Shown: positions 43,729 through 52,337 of the stretch, piece after piece
How positions within the stretch are numbered: the first letter of the stretch is position 1
Layout: each line of letters starts with the position of its first letter
NCBI RefSeq assembly: GCF_014199295.1
Contig: NZ_JACIJH010000018.1
Location: 1-61,576 of the forward strand
DNA from: Sphingopyxis panaciterrulae
GTDB taxonomy: Bacteria; Pseudomonadota; Alphaproteobacteria; Sphingomonadales; Sphingomonadaceae
Length of the DNA stretch: 61,576 bases
Reading direction: 5' to 3'
The notes under the pieces: generated by a model
Told to the model about the DNA's origin: nothing
The model's input: the letters and a program-made list of their open reading frames with translations, nothing else
The model's database searches: none
Made by a program: the position numbers and the translations under genes

Positions 43729-45059
43729 TCCGCCGAACGCTCTTCGAATGGCAGTCGATCGCCTATGGTGACGATCCGGAGCAGATTCCTAGCTGGGCTG
43801 CTGACCGGCTGGCTGCGGTTGCGCGCAAATCTCCGCTTGGTGGAGATAATGGGGCACGCATTATAGCTCATGGCCGCAACGCGCTTCGGGCACAGCAGGT
43901 TGTAGGTATCATTGTCGCGGACAAGTGTGCGCTGGAAATCTTGCCAAAGATCGATCTGTCTTCTGGCGATGATGAAGCGCAAGAGGGCCTGATCCGCCGT
44001 AAGCTCGTCCATATGCTTGCCGTCGCAATGGATCTCGACATCGATGGCGGCGCAATCACCGAGCTTGGATGGCAGAGGGATAACCTTCTAGAAATTCTGA
44101 TACGTCTTTTCAGCACCAAGCTTGTCGATGCGCTTCGACAGGGCATGCCTCGCCAATATGTTGAACATGAAGAGGATGTCCCGCGTATGCGCGGGCGGCT
44201 CGACGTTGGGCGGCAGTTCGCCCAGCTGGCAATGAATCCGGTCATGCTCGCTTGTCGGTTCGACGAACTGTCCGCCGACATCACGATCAACCAGATCATG
44301 AAGGCTGCGATCAATCGTTTGCGCCGTATATCAAACAGTACAGACAATCAGCGGCGTTTAGCCGAGCTGGACTTCCATTATGCCGACATAGCCGCAGTCC
44401 CTGCGCATGCACTACGTTGGGATCGCGTCAGTCTCGATCGGACGAATGCCCGGTGGAAAGAGCTACTCGCGCTTGCCCGTCTGTTGCTCGGCGAACGCTT
44501 CCAGACCACATCGATGGGTGAAACATCCGGCTTTTCGCTTCTGTTCGAAATGAACACATTGTTTGAAGAATATATTGGCCGGATGATGCGCCGAGCGCTC
44601 TCCGGCACCGGTTTGTCTGTCCATCTGCAAGGCGGACGCCTCTACTGCTTGGAAGCGATTGAGGATGGTCGCCGCAGCTTTCAAACCAAGCCGGACATAT
44701 TGGTGAAGCGTGGCCGCGAGATCGTCCACATCGTCGACACGAAATGGAAACGCATCGCGGCGCGTATCGACGACGCTAAGCGGGGGGTATCCCAATCTGA
44801 TGTCTATCAGATGATGGCCTACGCCCAGATTTACGGATGTAGGACGCTGACCTTGCTGTACCCGCACCACACCGCGCTTCGTAGCGCACCAGGATTACTC
44901 GATCGCCATAAGATTGGCGTGACCACGCAGCATTTGCACACCGCCAGCATCGATATCTCTCGGCACCAAATGGTGTTGCGACAGTTACGGTCTATGCTGC
45001 TTACTCCGGGACTGTCGGATGACTTGGAACACCACCTTTGGGAGAGCAGATCGGGGTAG
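43725..45059 (+). CDS. mcrC: McrC-type nuclease subunit
   Basis: A 444-residue endonuclease partner of McrB. The N-terminal domain includes 'VVGIIVADKCALEILPKIDL' and 'RKLVHMLAVAMDLDI', as in McrC proteins that stimulate the McrB GTPase. The C-terminal PD-(D/E)xK site is 'FQTKPDILVKRGREIVHIVD' followed by 'TKWKR' (about 320-342). 'SQSDVYQMMAYAQIYG' is the downstream QxxxY motif. The start is GTG at 43725, in a 4-base overlap with mcrB. McrBC enzymes cut modified DNA, so the locus is an innate barrier to modified phage or plasmid DNA. Confidence 0.92.
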   Translation: MIRRTLFEWQSIAYGDDPEQIPSWAADRLAAVARKSPLGGDNGARIIAHGRNALRAQQVVGIIVADKCALEILPKIDLSSGDDEAQEGLIRRKLVHMLAVAMDLDIDGGAITELGWQRDNLLEILIRLFSTKLVDALRQGMPRQYVEHEEDVPRMRGRLDVGRQFAQLAMNPVMLACRFDELSADITINQIMKAAINRLRRISNSTDNQRRLAELDFHYADIAAVPAHALRWDRVSLDRTNARWKELLALARLLLGERFQTTSMGETSGFSLLFEMNTLFEEYIGRMMRRALSGTGLSVHLQGGRLYCLEAIEDGRRSFQTKPDILVKRGREIVHIVDTKWKRIAARIDDAKRGVSQSDVYQMMAYAQIYGCRTLTLLYPHHTALRSAPGLLDRHKIGVTTQHLHTASIDISRHQMVLRQLRSMLLTPGLSDDLEHHLWESRSG

Positions 45060-45169
45060 CGGTCGTTCCAAGCGCCGAACGAGCGCGGCAGCTTCGCGCC
45101 CGAACTTTGTCGTTCGGACCGCCGCGAGCAACCCGTAAAAGCGGACCAAAATGCCAACTGAATAGACGG

Positions 45170-45727
45170 CTATGCGCTGAGACCCCGGTCAGGTTTTGGG
45201 ATCCATCCCAATTCCATTTCAAAAGCATCGCGAAACGGGGTGCGAACTGCTTCTGGTGCGCGCTCGACGTACTCTTTCGCATCCTTTGCGTCGTCACCAA
45301 GGCTCTGCAGCCACGCTATCGCCTCTTCGAGACTGGGTGCCGAGCCGTTAGAATCGTTCCATTTCGGCGGCGCCGCTGTCCACACCACCCCGTTCAAATT
45401 TCTATCTTTGGCCCACTCCTCAATGGTGGATGAGACTTGGTGGACATCCGATGATGGCCAATGGCCAATCCATTTGTTGGTACGGAATCCTTCCCTTATC
45501 CTGAGCATTTCCATGGCTTCCGGGAGCGAGGTAGCCCTAAGATTAGCCCACAGCGTGGTAGTAGGCGTTGTCGCTTCGCTGATTACTAGCGTGAGGCGAT
45601 TGCCGGATGATTGGCGGAGGAATTCAATCGGTAAAGCCGGGCCATCTGATTGCCAGTCGCCTTCAAGTATTAAATCACCAGGATTCCAAATGAGTGATCC
45701 CCAGCCGATGCACGCTATTTTGCCCAT
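45170..45727 (-). CDS. Gamma-glutamylcyclotransferase-like protein
   Basis: A 185-residue protein. The N-terminus 'GKIACIGWGSLIWNPGDLIL' is close to the 'YGSLi....' substrate loop of GGCT-fold enzymes, and 'GVVWTAAPPKWN' could be part of the same barrel. The catalytic glutamate of true gamma-glutamylcyclotransferases is not obvious, so the activity is uncertain. The ATG at 45727 starts just before the motif. It is convergent with mcrC and divergent from the methylase operon. Confidence 0.6.
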   Translation of the reverse strand: MGKIACIGWGSLIWNPGDLILEGDWQSDGPALPIEFLRQSSGNRLTLVISEATTPTTTLWANLRATSLPEAMEMLRIREGFRTNKWIGHWPSSDVHQVSSTIEEWAKDRNLNGVVWTAAPPKWNDSNGSAPSLEEAIAWLQSLGDDAKDAKEYVERAPEAVRTPFRDAFEMELGWIPKPDRGLSA

Positions 45728-45957
45728 ATTTAGGATAGAGCACGATTGCGTTTGACGGGGCAAGAATGTTTGGGTTGCGGTACGGCAATGGTCGAGCAGG
45801 CCGAGAGTATATCGTGTCCAAAATGCAACAGTCTCGGAACTCTTGCGGTCTTGCGCTGGCGATAAGGACTCGGTTAGATCGGCGCTAGGAATCAGAGGGG
45901 CAGGGCGCGTTCAAATCGATCGGTGCGCCATGGCTGGCGTAGCGGAAGTATCGACCT
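45728..45957. promoter_or_regulatory. Divergent region upstream of the four-gene methylase operon
   Basis: A 230-base gap that must hold the promoter of the methylase-phosphoesterase-ATPase operon and that of the GGCT-like gene. I could not identify convincing boxes or an operator. There is no credible small gene. Confidence 0.4.
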
Positions 45958-46791
45958 GTGGCACGAAAATCAGGCCATGGCCCAAGCTTCTTGCGTTGGG
46001 CCGGTAGCAAACGAAAGTCCTTGGCATTGCTGGGTGCCAGCATGAGGGATCGGTCGCGTCATTATATAGAGCCATTCGCCGGCTCGGCTGCGCTCTTCTT
46101 CGATCTGGGTCCTCAAACTGGAACCCTCGGCGATTTGAATGGGCACCTCATTAATGCCCTTCAACAGGTTCGCGATAGGCCTGCCGCAGTCTACTCGGCA
46201 TTGCTGGATATAGAGCGCAGTCCTGAAGCATATTACGTCATTCGAACGAGATTTAATGAGGGCGGGCGGGTCGGCCTTATGCCAGCTGTCCACTTTATTT
46301 ATTTGAACCGCAACTGCTTCAACGGGCTTTGGCGGACAAACCTTGCTGGCCTGTTCAACGTTCCATTCGGTGGATATGAGATGGGTGCTTATCCCCCTCT
46401 CGCGCTTTTCGAACACTGCTCGAATCTGCTCGCGCGCGCGACGATCACTCATCAAGACTTTCGCAAGACCGTCGCCACGGCTGGCGCCGATTCATTTATA
46501 TATGCCGATCCTCCGTATTTCACGGCTTCAGAGCGGGTGTTTGTAGAGTACGGTGAGCGCTCATTTGGGGAAGACGACTTAAATGACCTAATTCGCCTGC
46601 TCGCAGATGCTGAGGAGCGTGGCGCGGAGATCGCTCTGACGTACAATGCCGCCATGCCAATCGACGCGTTACCGGATCATTGGCGCTCCCACCGTTTTTC
46701 GGTGACACGCAATGTTGGGGGTTTCAGCGGCGCGCGAAAAAAGCAGGAGGAAATCCTGTACACGAATTTCGATTTTGCAGAAGGCAACTAG
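45958..46791 (+). CDS. DNA adenine methylase, Dam/D12 class
   Basis: A 277-residue N6-adenine methyltransferase of the D12 class. 'FLRWAGSKRKSLALLGASM' is the D12 N-terminal signature. Motif I 'FAGSAALFFDLGPQ' starts near residue 40 and the catalytic motif IV is 'ADPPYF' near 182. 'NRNCFNGLWRTNLAGLFNVP' matches the conserved 'lNktcfNGLyR.n..g.FNvP' segment, and 'ILYTNF' closes the fold. The start is GTG at 45958. The phosphoesterase start directly abuts its stop with no intervening base, so it is the first gene of a tight operon. It may mark self DNA for that system. Confidence 0.92.
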   Translation: MARKSGHGPSFLRWAGSKRKSLALLGASMRDRSRHYIEPFAGSAALFFDLGPQTGTLGDLNGHLINALQQVRDRPAAVYSALLDIERSPEAYYVIRTRFNEGGRVGLMPAVHFIYLNRNCFNGLWRTNLAGLFNVPFGGYEMGAYPPLALFEHCSNLLARATITHQDFRKTVATAGADSFIYADPPYFTASERVFVEYGERSFGEDDLNDLIRLLADAEERGAEIALTYNAAMPIDALPDHWRSHRFSVTRNVGGFSGARKKQEEILYTNFDFAEGN

Positions 46792-47991
46792 GTGCCTCGC
46801 TTTTTGATATTGAGCGACATCCACGCTTGCGACGAGGATCCAGCCTCTCCGCAGGCACCATCGTACGTTAGCAGTTTCAACTCCGCTGCTACGGCACGCA
46901 TCGATCCGCTAACGGACCTAGAACGGCTCATCAGCGAAGCCAATCTCCGCCCGGATTATATCTTGTGCGCCGGTGATATTACGAACCGGTCGAGCCCAAC
47001 CGCATTCAATTATGCTTGGGGTCGCCTTCATAAACTTGCTTCCGCGGCAAACGCGACATTGGTCTCGACCGTCGGCAACCATGATCTTGATTCTCGATTC
47101 ATGGCTAACAAATACGATCCGCGCGGTTATGCGATGTCCTTGGCTCCGTCGCTGCCAACGAATGATCGACTATCTTACCTCGAATTCTGGGCGCAGAATT
47201 TTACCCTTCTCACCTACGAAGATTGCAACGTCGTTGTACTAAATACCGCTGCTTATCATGGCGTTGGTACTGATATCCAAAAAGAGATCGAGCATGGTCG
47301 AATTAGCGATGTCACTCTTGAGAAGCTGGAAGAGGCTATAGCAGGCGCCCCTGGCAGCTCGACGAACATTCTACTTTGCCATCATCACCCCATCAGAGGT
47401 GACCAAGGCGACCATGATCTCGAGGGATTGACGCGCGGAGGAGAGAAACTCGTAGATCTTGTCGGCAGGTCAACTCGACCATGGATTATCGTCCACGGAC
47501 ACAAACACGTCCCCGACCTATTTTATGGTCATGGCGGAGGATCAAATGCTCCCGTTGTCCTAGGAAGCGCAAGTTTCAGTGCGCAAGTGAATAGGGATGC
47601 GCAAAATAAGAATCCGAATCAGGTTCATCTACTAGAGACAGATCCAGCCTCCGCGCTTCAGTTGGGCCTGACATACGCAGGATCAGTATATAGCTGGACG
47701 TGGCAAGCGGGGGTGGGCTGGTCGAAGGCTCAAGGTGCTCAGGGTCTCCCCCACGTCGCGGGTTTCGGATACAAATCCAGCATCGATGTTTTGGCGGATC
47801 AAATCGATGCTGAACTTCAAAAATCAGGCGCAAGCCACATGATTTGGCAAGACGCGCTCAGAGCGGTTCCCTCCATCTCGAGGTTGGTGCCGTTGGATTT
47901 TGCGTCTCTGCGAAGCGCTTTGAGGAGCAAGGGGCTCACTATCCTGAATGACGAAGATGGAGAGTATGCGCAGATTGGACGGAAAGGATGA
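46792..47991 (+). CDS. Calcineurin-like metallophosphoesterase
   Basis: A 399-residue phosphoesterase with the full two-metal motif set: D9-x-H11 in 'ILSDIHACDED', GD in 'LCAGDITNR' (~60), GNHD in 'STVGNHDLDSR' (~97), HH in 'LLCHHHPIRGD' (~197) and GHxH in 'IVHGHKHVPD' (~236). It is of the Icc/3',5'-cyclic-nucleotide phosphodiesterase or Mre11-like class. The C-terminal ~150 residues have no recognised domain. The GTG start at 46792 immediately follows the methylase stop, and the stop overlaps the ATPase start by ATGA. In the operon it is the best candidate for the effector enzyme (nuclease or nucleotide-cleaving). Confidence 0.88.
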   Translation: MPRFLILSDIHACDEDPASPQAPSYVSSFNSAATARIDPLTDLERLISEANLRPDYILCAGDITNRSSPTAFNYAWGRLHKLASAANATLVSTVGNHDLDSRFMANKYDPRGYAMSLAPSLPTNDRLSYLEFWAQNFTLLTYEDCNVVVLNTAAYHGVGTDIQKEIEHGRISDVTLEKLEEAIAGAPGSSTNILLCHHHPIRGDQGDHDLEGLTRGGEKLVDLVGRSTRPWIIVHGHKHVPDLFYGHGGGSNAPVVLGSASFSAQVNRDAQNKNPNQVHLLETDPASALQLGLTYAGSVYSWTWQAGVGWSKAQGAQGLPHVAGFGYKSSIDVLADQIDAELQKSGASHMIWQDALRAVPSISRLVPLDFASLRSALRSKGLTILNDEDGEYAQIGRKG

Positions 47992-49802
47992 ACGGTCTCC
48001 TCGAATTCAACGCGCGGCCCGTGCCACCTTCAGAAGTGGCTCGTTCTTTTATCCCTCCGGAGCGCCATTTCGCCTCATTGCTAACGAGGAATCACACTCT
48101 CATTCTTGGTCCTCGCGGAAGTGGCAAAACCACTCTGCTGAAAATGCTAACAGTCCGCGCGCTCCGGAATTGGACGCATGTCAAGGCAAGTCATTATGCG
48201 CGCCAAATAGGGTTCAATGCTGTCTTCATCCCCGCGGATATTGCGTGGGGTAAGCAGATCGAAGCGTTGGAGCAGACGAGCGAAAAGTCGGATCGAAAAG
48301 AGGCGGCATTTGTTATCCACGCTCTACGAGCATTGATTCATGCAATGCGGGAGGCGGTTGAGCTCGCCCGGAGCGATGTCCCGCAGCACCTTGAACATCT
48401 CGCGGTGCCGCTGACGGTTAGCCAAGAAGAGAGCATTGTTCGCCTCGTAGTGGAGCGGCTTAAGATCAAGCCGGTAATAAATAGCCTGCTTGGTATTGAA
48501 AATGCGCTTGAGTCACTACTGGACGAAATCAACAGCGGCGAGTCTGATCAGCTTTTTACGGTAGATTCGCTTCCATCTAAGGTGTCCATTGTTGTATCGG
48601 CATTCAATGGGATCTCCGGACAGGACGACAGGCGCTGGGCACTTCTCTTCGACGAGATGGAGATCGCTCCGACGAGAATTAAGGCTTTTTTGCTCTCCAG
48701 CATCAGAAGCTTTGATGAGCGCATAATCATAAAACTGGCACTCGCTCCATATATGGAGGATGCAAGTTTTGAGCGAACTCCTACCTCGCCGCAGCCACTT
48801 CATGATTACCAGACGGTTCAGTTAACTTATCCCAATAAGGATGACGCGAACCAATTTAGCCAAGAGCTATTTCTAAGTACGTTCCTTAGGCTGGGTTATG
48901 AAGTGGGCTCACTTTCCAACATTTTCTCGCCTCCTCCTGGGGGTACAGGTTTCGGGCGCCGTGGCACTTCGAAGCGTCGGGGGCTACCGGAAGAGTTTCG
49001 CTCCCTTGCTGAAAAAGATGACACTTTTCGAGCTTACGTCAAAGAACGGAGTTTGTTCTCTTCAAACTACGCGTTCATCGAAGCCAACATGGCGCAAGAT
49101 ATCAGGAAGGTCCTCCCGATAGTTATCGCGAGAGATTATTACATTAGGAAATTTGAAAAGAATCATGTCGTTTTCAATCGATCGCGAAAATCTCATGTCC
49201 TTTACGCCGGATTTCCGTCGATTGTGGAGGTGACTGAAGGGAACCCGCGCGCAATATTGACACTTGTGACCCCTTTAGTTCAGGAGCTCAATCAGTCTTT
49301 CGTGAGAGGCAGCCAGCCGCGCAGAATATCGAGCGCGTTGCAAAGTCAGGCAATACGTCGGATCGAGCTTCTTCTGACTTCCTTATTGCAGGTTATACCT
49401 CTTGATTACGGCGGCTTCGAGCCTGGCAAGGGGCTGCTAGATTTTGTTGATCAAATTGGCCGTGCGTTTGAAGATCGGCTAATTCGGCAGCCGTTTCGGA
49501 CAGATTATGTCGGAACTTTTGTCCTAGATCAAAATGTCAGTACGGCAATTGTCAGTGCGGTAGGAAAAGCGCTCAACGCAGGCGCGATTATCCACGTACC
49601 ATATCCAGACAGTGGGCCCGACATATTGCTCAGGGGGTTGGTTGGGCAGCGCTTCCGTTTATCGTACGCGCTCGCGCCAAGATATCGACTGCTATTGACG
49701 CTCGGGGACCGAGTTACACTATCTAAGCTGCTACTCGACGAGAGGGGCGTCAGCGTCACTGACGAACAGACTTCGCTTTTTGATGAGCTCGACGTCAAAT
49801 GA
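47988..49802 (+). CDS. P-loop ATPase, ORC/CDC6- or STAND-like
   Basis: A 604-residue ATP-binding protein. The Walker A 'LILGPRGSGKTTLLKMLT' is near residue 37-50 and Walker B 'WALLFDEMEIAP' near 217. The N-terminal lead 'SEVARSFIPPERHFASLLTR' is typical of bacterial ORC/CDC6-like or STAND ATPases in defence loci. The long C-terminal half (about 260-604) carries charged and helical stretches without a recognised enzyme motif and may be a sensor or adaptor. It overlaps the phosphoesterase and the fourth gene by ATGA on either side, so stoichiometric co-translation is likely. Confidence 0.8.
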   Translation: MNGLLEFNARPVPPSEVARSFIPPERHFASLLTRNHTLILGPRGSGKTTLLKMLTVRALRNWTHVKASHYARQIGFNAVFIPADIAWGKQIEALEQTSEKSDRKEAAFVIHALRALIHAMREAVELARSDVPQHLEHLAVPLTVSQEESIVRLVVERLKIKPVINSLLGIENALESLLDEINSGESDQLFTVDSLPSKVSIVVSAFNGISGQDDRRWALLFDEMEIAPTRIKAFLLSSIRSFDERIIIKLALAPYMEDASFERTPTSPQPLHDYQTVQLTYPNKDDANQFSQELFLSTFLRLGYEVGSLSNIFSPPPGGTGFGRRGTSKRRGLPEEFRSLAEKDDTFRAYVKERSLFSSNYAFIEANMAQDIRKVLPIVIARDYYIRKFEKNHVVFNRSRKSHVLYAGFPSIVEVTEGNPRAILTLVTPLVQELNQSFVRGSQPRRISSALQSQAIRRIELLLTSLLQVIPLDYGGFEPGKGLLDFVDQIGRAFEDRLIRQPFRTDYVGTFVLDQNVSTAIVSAVGKALNAGAIIHVPYPDSGPDILLRGLVGQRFRLSYALAPRYRLLLTLGDRVTLSKLLLDERGVSVTDEQTSLFDELDVK

Positions 49803-50731
49803 TTACGCAAGAAAACAATGCGCCCCCCGAAGTTTTTGAATTCGACGTTGCGATTGCGGCAGTGGGATATGAGCGCCGTTGCAGATATATTGTCGAACGA
49901 TACGACATACGAGCGAACCGCCAGATCGGACTAGAGTTCGGATTTCTCAAAGAAGCCTCGTTCGATGAAAATCAGGCATTCTTCTCTGAACGGTCATGGG
50001 AAATCCTAGATTCTCGCGAGGCTGAAATATTCGATCGGGTTGCGGTAGCGCTCGTGGAGACCGCCGCCGCTTCCGAACAACTCCGCTTGTTCGTTGATAT
50101 TTCCTCGATGTCTCGAGAAATGATGGCGAACTTAGCATTGGCAATCGACCGTGCGCAGGCAACCAGAAAAATCGCCCTCGCAATTGCATATGCACCTGCG
50201 CAATTTGGAGTGCCTTACAAGCCCGCACCAATTCGGCTGGCCGCCCCCGTGAAACCCGAATTAGCAGGTTGGTCGTCAAGGCCAGACAAGCCGCTCGGAG
50301 TGATCATGGGGTTGGGCTGTGAGCCGGGTCTCGGTTTAGGGGCATTACAGGTGCTAGAACCCCACAAAGCCTGGCTGCACGCGCCGCGAGGATTTGACCA
50401 CCGTTTTGAAGACGCTCTTGTTAAAGCCAACGAGCATATCGACGATATTTTTGACGTAACGGAGTTTGACTACGAACTAGCTGAATCGACAATAGCGCGT
50501 GGACGTATTGAAGCGCTCATGAATTCGGTTGATCGGTCATTTCGACTTATTTGTATTCCATTTGGGCCAAAGATATTTGCGTGGCTGGTGCTATCGACCG
50601 TGGTTTTTCAACAACGGCGCAATGTCGGCGTGTGGTCATTCAGTTCTCGAGAACACGCGCAAGCGGTGGATCGTTCAGTCTCTGACGAGGTAATTTGGCA
50701 TCAGATGATTCTGGAGACGCCTAGAGACTGA
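49799..50731 (+). CDS. Uncharacterised protein, fourth gene of the methylase operon
   Basis: A 310-residue protein I do not recognise. Visible features are an N-terminal 'FDVAIAAVGYERRCRYIVER', a central 'LRLFVDISSMSREMMANLAL', a glycine-rich 'VIMGLGCEPGLGLGALQVLE', and a C-terminal part 'SFRLICIPFGPKIFAWLVLS'. Alternating hydrophobic strands and helices suggest a Rossmann-like alpha/beta fold with a possible nucleotide-binding loop. There is no signal peptide. The tight ATGA overlap with the ATPase gene indicates that it is part of the system. It could be the sensor, the second effector, or a nucleotide-binding regulator. Confidence 0.65.
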   Translation: MITQENNAPPEVFEFDVAIAAVGYERRCRYIVERYDIRANRQIGLEFGFLKEASFDENQAFFSERSWEILDSREAEIFDRVAVALVETAAASEQLRLFVDISSMSREMMANLALAIDRAQATRKIALAIAYAPAQFGVPYKPAPIRLAAPVKPELAGWSSRPDKPLGVIMGLGCEPGLGLGALQVLEPHKAWLHAPRGFDHRFEDALVKANEHIDDIFDVTEFDYELAESTIARGRIEALMNSVDRSFRLICIPFGPKIFAWLVLSTVVFQQRRNVGVWSFSSREHAQAVDRSVSDEVIWHQMILETPRD

Positions 50732-51188
50732 CTGAAATGCGTTTGAGCGAGAATTCCCCACGCTCATGCGTGTCGCAAGCGGCGCAATAATTCGAGCGAG
50801 CATACGATCTGCAGCGAGTCATTTTGACATCGCAATCTGACGGTGGTACGCCCTGATCAACATTCACGACATAGTCAGAAAAGAAAACACTGGGCCCTAG
50901 TTTGTCCGGTGCGGAAATGAACTATGCGAATGTCGCGAAACCGCCGACTGCGGAAAATTCTCTTAAAAGCCCTATCCGTTTCGACGATCACGATCGATGT
51001 TGCTGCATGCATAAAACAGGTGGGCTGCGTCACCGTTTTGATCGTTCTCGTGTGCCAAATGGACCGCGTCCCAATCCAGGAGATTTTCGAATCCCGCTGC
51101 CTTGCTGCTGATGTGCTTCCGCCATGAGAGGGAGCAGCGTTTGCAACTTTCTGTGTGAAAGTGGCCCGTCGCCAATCAGCCAGCTGTG
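50732..51188. other. 457-base gap between convergent defence genes
   Basis: This lies between the end of the methylase operon and the 3' end of the DUF5677 gene. Short open frames exist but have no good ribosome site or family-like composition. I see no hairpin with a T tract, no repeat and no tRNA. Confidence 0.45.
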
Positions 51189-52097
51189 TTATGCCGATTC
51201 CGTCGAAAATGTGTGCTCGTCGTCATCATCATCACCGCCCATTTGCTCTATCAGGACGGAGAGTTCTTGGGACAGAGCATCCTGCCTCTTTGAATGACCT
51301 GCAAGCGAATGGACCGAAGCTATCGCGTCGATCGCGCCACTGACAGCGAAGAAGAGCGCAGTTAGAAGGGTTACAAAGTGCTCTGTTACCCAAAGAGCGT
51401 CAAACTCATCGCCATTCTTTGCGGGCCTGTCGCGGCTACCCTGCCAAAACAGATTAACTCCGTAATAGGTGCCGTGAAGAAGTTCCGAGGCCGGTCGATA
51501 AATTGCGAATTGTGCTACACCAAGTGACAGACCAGCGCGCCGGTGGAAGTCCGAGATAATAGCGATGCGCTTCTGGAGGCTCTCGGCCGTCCAGTCACGG
51601 ACCTCCTCGCCCCTTTTATTCGTGTATTCATCAAGCGCCTCGCGCAGGCCTGGTAGGTCATCCACTTCAAGGTCAACATCGCGTGATGCTGTAATGCGTA
51701 TATTGCCCACCCGACCCTGGCGGTGCAGGTCTCGCCATCGCTTCTGTCGCATGTGCCGGATTGCCTTTTCCGCGGTGTATTCGCCCGACACTGCGATGAA
51801 GGCCGCGTTAATCGCTGTCTCGACAGCGGCACGGACGATGCCAAAGCAGTCCCGTATGCCCATGTTACGCTCGCGCGTAAGCTCAAGCACGCTGTGAATT
51901 GACACTCCTATAGCCTGAAGCATGAGCAGCGGGACACGAAAAGCTTCTCGATCAATTGCTGGATCGAGTTCATGTTCATGTAGCGCGTGGATGAGGGAAT
52001 CTATGGCATGCGTCTGGGCTCGCAGAATGTTTCGGCCCCGCTGGTGATAGCCCGAAAGCTTAGCGCGGCGGGCAGCAAGTTCCTCGCTCTCTTCCAT
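51189..52097 (-). CDS. DUF5677 family protein
   Basis: A 302-residue helical protein. 'DCFGIVRAAVETAINAAFIA' and 'ELLHGTYYGVNLFW' fit the DUF5677 pattern (a HEPN-like all-helical family with a conserved 'R...E...n..yi' helix). 'RPASELLHGTYYG' carries a conserved-looking histidine. The C-terminus has a poly-Asp stretch ('GGDDDDDEHT'). The family is widespread in accessory and defence regions without a proven activity. It stands alone in opposite orientation to the methylase operon. Confidence 0.75.
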   Translation of the reverse strand: MEESEELAARRAKLSGYHQRGRNILRAQTHAIDSLIHALHEHELDPAIDREAFRVPLLMLQAIGVSIHSVLELTRERNMGIRDCFGIVRAAVETAINAAFIAVSGEYTAEKAIRHMRQKRWRDLHRQGRVGNIRITASRDVDLEVDDLPGLREALDEYTNKRGEEVRDWTAESLQKRIAIISDFHRRAGLSLGVAQFAIYRPASELLHGTYYGVNLFWQGSRDRPAKNGDEFDALWVTEHFVTLLTALFFAVSGAIDAIASVHSLAGHSKRQDALSQELSVLIEQMGGDDDDDEHTFSTESA

Positions 52098-52337
52098 ACG
52101 TCGAGACTAGCATGAGCATATCATCATCACCATCGCCGGCCGGGTCCGCTATCCCCGGACAAAGCCACAAAAGCGGACCGGCCGCTCTCGGCCAGTTTGA
52201 GCCGAAGAGCAGCTCGGCAGCAATGCGCCCCATCTCAGCCATCCGGGGCCGGGATCAGTTCCGCTTGGAAGCGGTCGTTGGATCGGTGGGCGAAGCGCGC
52301 GGCTTCGCGGGAAGCAACTGCACACGCTTCATCTCGG

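Noticed and set aside
50902..51127. Two short plus-strand frames (about 69 and 67 residues) in the gap after the methylase operon
   Set aside because: They overlap each other in different frames and have no convincing ribosome site, domain or conserved-looking composition.
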